Assembly: GCA_036733985.1 (NCBI GenBank)
Contig: DAIMZM010000034.1
Coordinates: forward strand, 1 to 22,053
Direction of reading: 5' to 3'
Source of the DNA: DAIMZM01 sp036733985
Lineage (GTDB): Bacteria; Bacillota; Dehalobacteriia; UBA4068
DNA: 22,053 nt
Part shown: in pieces, positions 15,923 through 22,053 of the stretch
Position numbering within the stretch: position 1 is the stretch's first letter
How the letters are laid out: every line of letters begins with the position of its first letter
Notes under the pieces: generated by a model
Databases searched by the model: none
Seen by the model: the letters and a program-made list of their open reading frames with translations, nothing else
Told to the model about the DNA's origin: nothing
Program-made: the position numbers and the translations under genes

Positions 15923-17026
15923 ATGAAAGCGGTTATTTGCGGCGGCGGCACCGGAGGACATATTTACCCGGCTCTGTCAATTGCCGACTATTTACGCGCC
16001 AGGGGCGCGGATATCCTCTACATGGGCTGCGCGTCATCAGCGGAATCCCGCCTGGCCGCGGCCAATGGTTTTGCTTTCAGGGCTGTGGAAGCGGCGGGCT
16101 TGCGCCGCCGTTCGCCGCTGATCCTGAAGGATCTGGCCCGGAATTACCGGGGCTTTCGCCAGGCTGGGCGGATCATTGCCGAATTTGCCCCGGATCTTGT
16201 CATCGGCACCGGCGGCTATGGTGAAGCGCCGGTGGTCAAAGCTGCCCAGCAGCTGAAAATACCCACCCTGCTCCATGAACAGAACGCTTTTCCCGGCCTA
16301 GCCAACCGTTATCTGGCCCAAAAGGCCCAGGCCATCTGCCTGACCTTTGCCGAAGCCGGGGCGGCGCTGCCCCATCCTGAGCGTCAGCATGTCACCGGCC
16401 TGCCCATCCGGCAGAGCATCCTTACCGTCACCCGGGCGGAGGCCCGCGGCTTTTTTCATCTTCCGGAGCAAGATCAGGCCCCTTGCCTGCTGATCACCGG
16501 CGGTTCCGCCGGGGCGGCCAGCCTGAACCGGGCTGCTGAGGCGGCCTGGCCAAAACTGCTGGAGGCGGGTTACCGCATTATCCATCTCTGCGGCCGGGAG
16601 AACCATTTCCAGCTGCGCCAGCGGGCGCCTCAGGATGAACGGCTGATTTTATTGCCCTATTTGGATGAGATGGCCTATGCCCTGGCCCTGGCGGATCTGG
16701 CCGTGGCCCGGGCCGGGGCCGGTTTCCTGGCGGAAGCCGCTGCCCGGGGCCTGCCGCTGGTGCTGGTTCCTTATCCCTATGCCGCCAATGACCATCAGCG
16801 CTACAACGCCCAGGCTTTCGCGGCGAAAGGCGCCGGGGTGGTCATCGACGACCAGGCCTTGAACGGCCCCCTGCTGGCGGAGACGGTGCTCAGCCTGCTC
16901 CGGGACAGGGAAGGGCTAAGCCGGATGTCCGAACAGGCCCAGACCCTGGCCATGCCGGACGCCCTGGCCCGGATCGGCCGGGTCATTGACGGCTTGCTGG
17001 CCGGTCCGCCCGGACTGGGTCGGTAA
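15923..17026 (+). CDS. murG: Lipid II synthase MurG (UDP-GlcNAc:lipid I GlcNAc transferase)
   Basis: A membrane-associated GT-B glycosyltransferase that adds GlcNAc to lipid I to make lipid II on the cytoplasmic face. The 367-residue protein shows the first glycine loop CGGGTGGHIYPAL (6-18), GTGGYGEAPVV (95-105), LHEQNAFPGLANR (117-129), the second loop ITGGSAGAASLN (191-202) and the donor-binding block RAGAGFLAE (263-271) with YPYAANDHQ (284-292). Slight departures from consensus are TGLPIR where GNPVR is usual and GGSAGA for GGSRGA. ATG 15923 is preceded by GGGGGAG at 5 bases; the earlier in-frame TTG at 15887 has no comparable site. It is the first gene after the internal promoter. Confidence 0.95.
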   Translation: MKAVICGGGTGGHIYPALSIADYLRARGADILYMGCASSAESRLAAANGFAFRAVEAAGLRRRSPLILKDLARNYRGFRQAGRIIAEFAPDLVIGTGGYGEAPVVKAAQQLKIPTLLHEQNAFPGLANRYLAQKAQAICLTFAEAGAALPHPERQHVTGLPIRQSILTVTRAEARGFFHLPEQDQAPCLLITGGSAGAASLNRAAEAAWPKLLEAGYRIIHLCGRENHFQLRQRAPQDERLILLPYLDEMAYALALADLAVARAGAGFLAEAAARGLPLVLVPYPYAANDHQRYNAQAFAAKGAGVVIDDQALNGPLLAETVLSLLRDREGLSRMSEQAQTLAMPDALARIGRVIDGLLAGPPGLGR

Positions 17027-17172
17027 TTGGAGAAATATTGCGGAAGGAATTGGCTTCCGCCACGATAATATTAGTAAGAGAAGCGGAATATGGCGCGGCC
17101 CGGGCTGTTTTTTTGCCCAGCGGGTTTCCGGAAGGGCGGTGCGGTTTTCAGCTTTGCTAAGGAGATGTCTGG

Positions 17173-18546
17173 ATGGAACGAAGTCTGCATTTCATTGGCA
17201 TAGGCGGCATCGGTATGAGCGCCATTGCCAAGATTATGCTGCATAACGGTTTTGCCGTCAGCGGCTCGGATGTGAAGGAAACCCGCCTCACCAGGGATTT
17301 GGCCCTGGACGGCGCTGAAATCAGCTATGGCCACCGGGGGGAGAATATCCCGGCGGCCGCGGAGGCGGTGGTCTATTCCTCCGCCATCAAGCCGGACAAT
17401 GTGGAAATGCGGGAAGCCCTGGCCCGGGGGCTGAAGATTTATAAGCGGGCGGAAATGCTGGCTTATCTGATGTCCACCAAGGACGGCATCGGCGTGGCCG
17501 GCGCTCATGGCAAGACCACCACGTCCGCCATGATCGCCACCATGCTGGAAGCCGGCGGCCAGGATCCCACCGTGGTCATCGGCGGTATGCTGCCGGCTCT
17601 GGGCAACAGCAATGCCAAGGCCGGTTCCGGCCCTTGCCTGGTGGCTGAGGCGGATGAGAGCGACGGCACCTTCCTGCTGCTGCTGCCGAAAATCGCCGTG
17701 ATCACCAATATCGAGGCTGACCATCTGGACTATTACCGGGATTTCGACCATATCGTGGCTGCTTTTGAACAGTATTTGCGCCAGCTGCCTCCGGAAGGCT
17801 TTGCCGTGGTGGGCAGCGACTGCCGGGCGGTGCGGGAAATGATGGAGAGAATCCCAGCCCGCTATATCAGCTACGGCCTGCATACCCCAGGGGATTATTA
17901 CGCGGAGCGGCTCAGCCATGAGCCGGGGGGCGTGGCCGCGGATATCTGTTATCGCGGTGAAAAGCTGGGCAGGCTGACCCTGCATGTGCCCGGCGAGCAC
18001 AATATCGTCAATGCCCTGGCCGCCATTGCCATCGGCCGGGAACTGGGCCTCAGCTTTGACCAATGCGCGGCGGGCCTGGCCCGCTTCACCGGCACCGGCC
18101 GCCGCTACGAATTGTTGGGCCGCCGGGGCAGGATGCTGATCATTGACGATTACGCCCATCATCCCACTGAGATCAAGGCCACCATTGCCGCTGCCCGCCA
18201 GCAGGGCATGGAGAACATCCTGGCCGTGTTCCAGCCCCACCGCTATTCCCGCACCCAGACCATGTACGGGGATTTTGCCGCCGCCCTTTTCGATGCGGAC
18301 CGGGTTTTGATCTGCGGGCTCTACCCAGCCTTTGAGCAGCCCATACCCGGCGTCAGCGCCAGGCTGATCGTGGACGCCCTGGAAACGCTGGGCCATCAAA
18401 GGGTGGATTATGCCCCGGATCTGGACCAGGCTTTGACCTTTTTGCGCCGGGAAATCACGGACGAAGACATGCTGCTGATCATGGGCGCGGGTAATGTGCG
18501 CAGCCTGGGGGAAACCTATGCCAGGGAAGAGGGGGATGCGTTATGA
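17173..18546 (+). CDS. murC: UDP-N-acetylmuramate--L-alanine ligase
   Basis: The first Mur ligase, adding L-alanine to UDP-MurNAc in the cytoplasm. The 457-residue product has the N-terminal dinucleotide-like fold FIGIGGIGMSAIA (7-19), YSSAIK (68-73), the P-loop GAHGKTTTS (110-118), EADESDGTF (159-167), NIEADHLDYY (179-188), HNIVNALAA (276-284) and DDYAHHPTEI (325-334). Length is typical and no fusion to MurB is present. GGAG lies 8 bases before the ATG. A 146-base gap separates it from murG, longer than other gaps in the operon; it contains a 7-bp hairpin (17040-17060) without a T run. Its last four bases overlap the murB start (ATGA). Confidence 0.97.
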   Translation: MERSLHFIGIGGIGMSAIAKIMLHNGFAVSGSDVKETRLTRDLALDGAEISYGHRGENIPAAAEAVVYSSAIKPDNVEMREALARGLKIYKRAEMLAYLMSTKDGIGVAGAHGKTTTSAMIATMLEAGGQDPTVVIGGMLPALGNSNAKAGSGPCLVAEADESDGTFLLLLPKIAVITNIEADHLDYYRDFDHIVAAFEQYLRQLPPEGFAVVGSDCRAVREMMERIPARYISYGLHTPGDYYAERLSHEPGGVAADICYRGEKLGRLTLHVPGEHNIVNALAAIAIGRELGLSFDQCAAGLARFTGTGRRYELLGRRGRMLIIDDYAHHPTEIKATIAAARQQGMENILAVFQPHRYSRTQTMYGDFAAALFDADRVLICGLYPAFEQPIPGVSARLIVDALETLGHQRVDYAPDLDQALTFLRREITDEDMLLIMGAGNVRSLGETYAREEGDAL

Positions 18547-19457
18547 GCAGCCTGGACAATCTGGCCGCTGACCTGCAAGCTTTTTTGAGCCGCCCGGTAA
18601 AGACCAGGGCTTTGCTCAGTCATTATACCACCTGGAAGATCGGCGGCCCGGCCGATCTCCTGGCTGAACCGGCTTCCAATGAAGAATTGGCGGCCTGCCT
18701 GAAATTCGCCGCAACCCATGGGCTGCCTTGGCTGGCCATCGGCAACGGCTCCAATTTGCTGGCCGGGGATCTGGGTTTCCGGGGCCTGGTGTTGAAAATG
18801 GGCGAAGCCATGGCCCAAAGCCAGTGGCGGGGCCTGGAAGTCACGGCGGAAGCCGGGATGCTCCTGGCTGTCCTGGCCCTGGAAGCGGCGGAGCGGAGCT
18901 GCGGCGGCATTGCCTTTGGCCGGGGCATCCCCGGCAGCGTAGGCGGGGCGGTGCGGATGAACGCCGGGGCTTACGGCCAGCATATCGGCGACTATGTGAC
19001 CCGGGTCAACGCCCTGGATTATCAGGGCAATCCTCTGGAGGTGACAGGGGAAGAGATCCAATTCGGCTACCGGGAAAGCAGCCTTTTCCAGCTGCCGGCG
19101 GTGATCACTTCTGTCAGCCTGAAGCTTCTGCCCGGGGACAGGGATCAGATCATGCTGGAAATGAAGGATTACCAGCAGCGCCGCTCCCTGGCCCAGCCTT
19201 TGGAATACCCCTCCTGCGGCAGCGTGTTCCGGAACCCGCCCAATGACCATGCCGGACATCTGGTGGAAATGGCCGGCCTGCGGGGGCTCCGCATCGGCGA
19301 CGCCCAGGTTTCCCCCAAACATGGCAATTTCATCATTAACCTGGGCCAGGCCACCGCCGCCGACGTGCGGGAGCTCATCGCCCAGGTGCAGGATCAGGTC
19401 TATCATTATGCCGGCGTACGCCTGCAGCCGGAAGTGAAATTCGTCGGCGATTTTTAA
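18543..19457 (+). CDS. murB: UDP-N-acetylenolpyruvoylglucosamine reductase
   Basis: A flavoenzyme that reduces UDP-GlcNAc-enolpyruvate to UDP-MurNAc with NADPH. The 304-residue protein has TTWKIGGPADLL (29-40), the FAD-binding IGNGSNLL (66-73), FGRGIPGSVGGAVRMNAGAY (125-144), FGYRESS (174-180), the catalytic-serine region SCGSVFRNP (224-232), and the C-terminal PEVKFVG (296-302) with the conserved Glu. Its compact length and missing insert match the type II MurB proteins of Bacillota. ATG overlaps the murC stop by 4 bases, so expression is probably coupled. It is the last dcw gene here; divIB/ftsQ, ftsA and ftsZ do not follow. Confidence 0.96.
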   Translation: MSSLDNLAADLQAFLSRPVKTRALLSHYTTWKIGGPADLLAEPASNEELAACLKFAATHGLPWLAIGNGSNLLAGDLGFRGLVLKMGEAMAQSQWRGLEVTAEAGMLLAVLALEAAERSCGGIAFGRGIPGSVGGAVRMNAGAYGQHIGDYVTRVNALDYQGNPLEVTGEEIQFGYRESSLFQLPAVITSVSLKLLPGDRDQIMLEMKDYQQRRSLAQPLEYPSCGSVFRNPPNDHAGHLVEMAGLRGLRIGDAQVSPKHGNFIINLGQATAADVRELIAQVQDQVYHYAGVRLQPEVKFVGDF

Positions 19458-19478
19458 GACCCAAAGACCTTAGAATCA

Positions 19479-19592
19479 AAACCTTTCTTTTCTTGGAAGA
19501 AAAGAAACAAAAGAACTTAAAATTTATTCAAAGCAATATGTATTTTAGTTTAAAGTTTTCTTGGTTCTTCTTTTACAAAAGAAGAACGGTTA
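19479..19592. repeat. Imperfect long inverted repeat in the AT-rich gap after murB
   Basis: The arm 19479-19517 matches the reverse complement of 19554-19592 at 29 of 39 positions, around a 36-base AT-rich centre. Each arm is itself a hairpin: an 11-bp palindrome at 19484-19507 and another at 19564-19587. Pyrimidine/purine bias inflates the match somewhat. It could be a remnant of a small non-coding mobile element or simply paired terminators. Confidence 0.55.
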
Positions 19593-19598
19593 TTTTTT
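19564..19598 (+). terminator. Likely terminator of the dcw operon
   Basis: GTTCTTCTTTT pairs with AAAAGAAGAAC (19577-19587), and a T6 run follows at 19593-19598 after a 5-base gap. It lies about 110 bases after the murB stop and is the first good candidate on this strand. Confidence 0.55.
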
Positions 19599-19624
19599 AG
19601 CCTTAATTAAAACGGTTTTATGCT

Positions 19625-19669
19625 TTTATTTTAAATAAAACCTCCCGCAGCCTCATCAGCGGGAGGTTT
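19625..19669 (-). terminator. Terminator of pyrF (- strand)
   Basis: An 11-bp perfect stem (AAACCTCCCGC, 19638-19648, with GCGGGAGGTTT, 19659-19669) has a 10-nt loop. On the - strand it runs into TTTATTTAAAAT, fitting a leftward terminator 46 bases after the pyrF stop; the + strand T run is short. Confidence 0.75.
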
Positions 19670-19714
19670 GTTATACTGGGTAATGGCGAGAGCGGGCTCT
19701 GCCTGAGTTGGGGC

Positions 19715-20476
19715 CTAACTTTCCAGCTCGGCCAGGGCTTCCGCCATTTCGGTGACGATCAGCCTGGCCGCGTCTTCCGGGTTCTCCGCCTTGGTGATGG
19801 GACGGCCCACCACCAGATAGCTGGCGCCCTGAAGGATGGCTTCTTTCGGCGTCATGATCCGGCTTTGATCGTCATGGCCGGCCCAGGCCGGACGCACGCC
19901 GGGGCTGACAATAAGGAAGCCGGGGCCGCAGGTTTCCCGCACGGTCTTGATCTCATGAGGAGAGCAGACCACCCCGTCCAGGCCGGCCTGTTCGCCCATT
20001 TTGGCCAGGCGGGCCACATGCTCCTGGATGCCGTCATGGCCGCCCAGTTCCTGCTCAAAATCAGCCTGGCTGATGCTGGTCAGTACCGTGACCCCCAGGG
20101 CTAACGGCCGTTCATAGCCCAGTTGATCCGCTTCCTCAGCGCAGGATTGCACGGCGGCTTTCAGCATCTTGGAGCCGCCCCCGGCATGCATGGTGAACAT
20201 AAAGGCCTGCCTTCTGGCCATGACCCGGCTGGTCTGGGCCACGGTATTGGGAATATCGTGGAATTTCAGGTCCACGAAGACCTTACCGCCGTAGAGCTGG
20301 ATGTATTCCACCATATCCGGGCCTTCGCTGTTATAAAGCTGCATGCCGATCTTATAGGCGCCCACTTGATCCTGGAGTTGGCGCACCAGCTTAAAGGCCT
20401 CTCTGCGATTGGAAACATCCAGGGCGACGATCAGCCTCTCCCGGGCTTTGGCCAATAAATGTTCGGAAACTGTCAT
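19715..20476 (-). CDS. pyrF: Orotidine 5'-phosphate decarboxylase
   Basis: Catalyses the last step of UMP synthesis, decarboxylating OMP, as a cytoplasmic dimer. The 253-residue product has the family blocks: VALDVS with D20, YKIGMQL with K42, the catalytic tetrad region DLKFHDIPNT (D69, K71, D74), a phosphate-binding SPGVRP, and VVGRPIT near the C-terminus. GGGAGG lies about 10 bases upstream of the ATG. It stands alone, without other pyr genes, downstream of a structured RNA on the same strand. I see no separate promoter in the ~45 bases between that RNA and the start, so it may be expressed by read-through. Confidence 0.95.
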   Translation of the reverse strand: MTVSEHLLAKARERLIVALDVSNRREAFKLVRQLQDQVGAYKIGMQLYNSEGPDMVEYIQLYGGKVFVDLKFHDIPNTVAQTSRVMARRQAFMFTMHAGGGSKMLKAAVQSCAEEADQLGYERPLALGVTVLTSISQADFEQELGGHDGIQEHVARLAKMGEQAGLDGVVCSPHEIKTVRETCGPGFLIVSPGVRPAWAGHDDQSRIMTPKEAILQGASYLVVGRPITKAENPEDAARLIVTEMAEALAELES

Positions 20477-20519
20477 GTCATCTATACCTCCCTATTCTTT
20501 TAGGCCTGGCCAAGGCATA

Positions 20520-20702
20520 GAAAAGCCCCGCCATGCCGTGATAACCGCTGTTTTGAAACCTGCTATGTGCAGGTGGGTTTCCTCCCGCTTACTTTCGGTG
20601 TCCACTGGCCTTGCGAGGCTTACCGGCCATAAGCGGAGTGAGAATCCCGTTTAAGGTGTGTTGGGTCAAAACTGGCGGTTGATACACGGTCATCGCAGGG
20701 AT
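20520..20702 (-). ncRNA. ssrS: Candidate 6S RNA
   Basis: 6S RNA binds sigma-70-type RNA polymerase holoenzyme by mimicking an open promoter. Read on the - strand from about 20702, a ~183-nt transcript folds as one long rod. The closing stem pairs 20685-20700 with 20525-20540 (15 bp, one bulged A, one mismatch). Further in, AACCGC pairs with GCGGUU, and GUUUUGA with UCAAAAC. A large central bubble follows, with a small hairpin (CCUGC-ACAUA-GCAGG) in its 3' strand. A terminal stem (CUCCGCUUA with UAAGCGGGAG, one bulge) carries a GC-rich apical hairpin. Size, bubble, 3'-strand hairpin and the position next to aspS (as I recall for B. subtilis bsrA) all fit 6S RNA. A U4 run follows the closing stem. 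No covariance search was possible. Confidence 0.62.
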
Positions 20703-20708
20703 GGTATT

Positions 20709-20737
20709 ATTATATCACGGGAATGCCGTTTCTACAA
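20709..20737 (-). promoter_or_regulatory. Promoter of the 6S-like RNA (- strand)
   Basis: On the - strand TTGTAG (20737-20732) and a perfect TATAAT (20714-20709) are 17 bases apart. Start would be at about 20702, exactly where the long closing stem begins. Confidence 0.65.
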
Positions 20738-20752
20738 CTGCCAGATTGTCTC

Positions 20753-20784
20753 AAAAAAAGAGAACTCTAGGAGTTCTCTTTTTT
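20753..20784 (-). terminator. aspS terminator overlapping its stop codon (bidirectional shape)
   Basis: GAGAACTC (20760-20767) pairs with GAGTTCTC (20771-20778) around a 3-nt loop, flanked by A7 and T6 so that both strands show a hairpin plus T run. The aspS TAG (20769-20767 on the - strand) lies in the loop and the adjoining stem base. Confidence 0.8.
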
Positions 20785-22053
20785 GACGGTACGGATATGC
20801 AATTCAGCCAGCTGCCGGGAAGCAACGCTCCCCGGCGCCTGGGTCATCATATCCGTGGCGCTCTGGGTTTTGGGGAACGCGATCACGTCCCGGATGCTGT
20901 CTTTCCGGGCCATCAGCATCACCATCCGGTCCAGGCCGAAGGCAATGCCGCCATGGGGCGGGGTGCCGTATTCAAAAGCGTCCAGCAGATAGCCGAATTT
21001 CTCCCGGCTCTCTTCCGGCGAGATATTCAGCAGGGCAAAGACCTGTTCCTGGATGGCCCGGCTGTGGATACGGATGGAACCGCCCCCCAACTCCGTGCCG
21101 TTCAGCACGCAGTCGTAAGCCTTGGATAAAACCTGGCCCGGATCTTTTGCCATCAGCGGGATATCTTCGTCTTTCATCATGGTGAAGGGATGGTGCACGG
21201 CTGACCAGCGTTTTTCTTCATGGTCGTATTCAAACATGGGGAAATCGGTCACCCAGAGGAAGTTCAGCTCCCGCTGGTCAATGAGCCCCTGGCGGCGGGC
21301 CAGCTCATTCCGGAGATGCCCCAGGCTGTCCGCGGTGACCATGGGGTCCGCGGCCACGAACATCAGCACATCCCCAGGCGCCGCGTCCATGCGGCGGCAG
21401 ATCTCCGCCAGCTGTTCTTCAGTAAAAAATTTGGCAATGGGGGAGTGGAGCTCGCCCCCGTCCTTGACCATGATATAGGCCAGGCCCCGGGCGCCGAAAA
21501 TGGCCACATAATCCTTGAGGGCGTCCATATCCCGGCGGGAATAATTGCCGCCCTTGGCATTGATGCCCCGCACCCAGCCGCCGCTTTTAGCCACGGAAGC
21601 AAAGGTGGTGAATTCGCTCTCGGCGGCGATATCGGCAATATCGATGATTTCCAGGCCAAAGCGCAGATCCGGCTTGTCCGAACCGTAGCGGTTCATGGCT
21701 TCCTGCCAGGTCAGCACCGGGAAGGGGGTGGGGATGTCCACGCCCAGGGTTTCCTTGAACACATATTTCAGCATCTGCTCGGAAAGTTCCCGCACATCCG
21801 CTCCCGGACAAAGCTCATCTCGATATCCAGCTGGGTGAATTCCGGCTGCCGGTCGGCCCTCAAGTCCTCGTCCCGGAAGCAGCGGGCGATCTGGAAATAC
21901 TTATCCATGCCCGCCACCATGAGGATCGGCTTGAACAGCTGGGGGCTTTGCGGCAGGGCGTAGAAAGCGCCGGGATGCACGCGGCTGGGCACCAGATAAT
22001 CCCGGGCCCCTTCCGGTGAGCTTTTGCAGAGCATGGGGGTTTCGATTTCATAG
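20767..22053 (-). pseudogene. aspS: Aspartyl-tRNA synthetase, 5'-partial and split by an apparent 1-nt frameshift
   Basis: Charges tRNA-Asp (possibly also tRNA-Asn if non-discriminating). The - strand frame from the window edge to about 21805 reads YEIETPMLCKSSPEGARDYL, the class II motif-2 region FRDEDLRADRQPEFTQ and LDIEMSFV, then runs out of register and stops at 21768. The matching continuation, DVRELSEQML onward, is in another frame from about 21800 and runs to the stop at 20767 with GSDKPDLRFG, the bacterial insertion domain, GGGSIRIH, PPHGG and the motif-3 block GIAFGLDRMVM. Both parts are otherwise intact and collinear with bacterial AspRS; restoring one base between 21800 and 21807 joins them. 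The N-terminal anticodon-binding domain lies outside the window. Because aspS is normally essential, a sequencing or assembly error is the likeliest cause. Confidence 0.9.

Noticed and set aside
17040..17118. Terminator between murG and murC
   Set aside because: The 7-bp hairpin (17040-17060) has no T run after it, and the T7 at 17108-17114 lies within the loop of a weak GGGC/GCCC pair, so neither forms a normal terminator.
20477..20702. Pyrimidine-type attenuator, T-box or other riboswitch in front of pyrF
   Set aside because: No T-box sequence, no PyrR-binding hairpin pattern and no terminator/antiterminator alternative near the pyrF start; the long closed rod with its own promoter fits 6S RNA better.

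Overview
This window looks like a chromosomal segment of a GC-rich Bacillota bacterium (a Clostridia or Negativicutes-type lineage). The evidence is the gene set (YlbF-family protein, PerR-like Fur protein, PASTA-containing class B PBP next to ftsL, type-II-like murB), the order of the division/cell-wall (dcw) genes, and strong AGGAGG-type ribosome binding sites. The MurE carries the DNPR motif, so the peptidoglycan is predicted to be of the meso-diaminopimelate type. I cannot name a genus from the sequence alone.

Layout. Positions 1-1302 hold an NADP-type glutamate dehydrogenase whose first residues lie outside the window; it ends in a clear terminator. A short monocistronic DUF1858 CxxC protein follows with its own promoter and terminator. 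On the opposite strand (1870-2718) is an unusual protein with a LysM domain at each end and a proline/cysteine-rich repetitive middle. Divergent from it are a YlbF-family gene, a PerR-like regulator and a membrane-anchored TPR protein, closed by a 15-bp perfect hairpin. An M20 amidohydrolase and a small multidrug-export-family membrane protein come next, again closed by a terminator.

The core of the window (6601-19457) is a dcw cluster on the + strand: mraZ, rsmH, ftsL, a class B PBP (ftsI/spoVD type), murE, mraY, murD, ftsW, murG, murC, murB. Genes are tightly packed, with several overlaps and zero-gap junctions. Together they build UDP-MurNAc-peptide, lipid I and lipid II, and supply the septal glycosyltransferase/transpeptidase pair. 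Three 10-bp repeats resembling MraZ boxes sit directly before mraZ. A consensus-like internal promoter precedes murG. Two things are missing from the usual order: murF between murE and mraY, and divIB/ftsQ-ftsA-ftsZ after murB.

After murB the sequence becomes AT-rich and contains an imperfect inverted repeat and two facing terminators. The remaining genes are on the - strand: aspS (cut by the window edge and interrupted by an apparent 1-nt frameshift), then a promoter plus a ~180-nt structured RNA that looks like 6S RNA, then pyrF. The region is mostly housekeeping. The least ordinary items are the LysM/Cys-Pro/LysM protein, the absent murF, the 6S-like RNA and the aspS frameshift.
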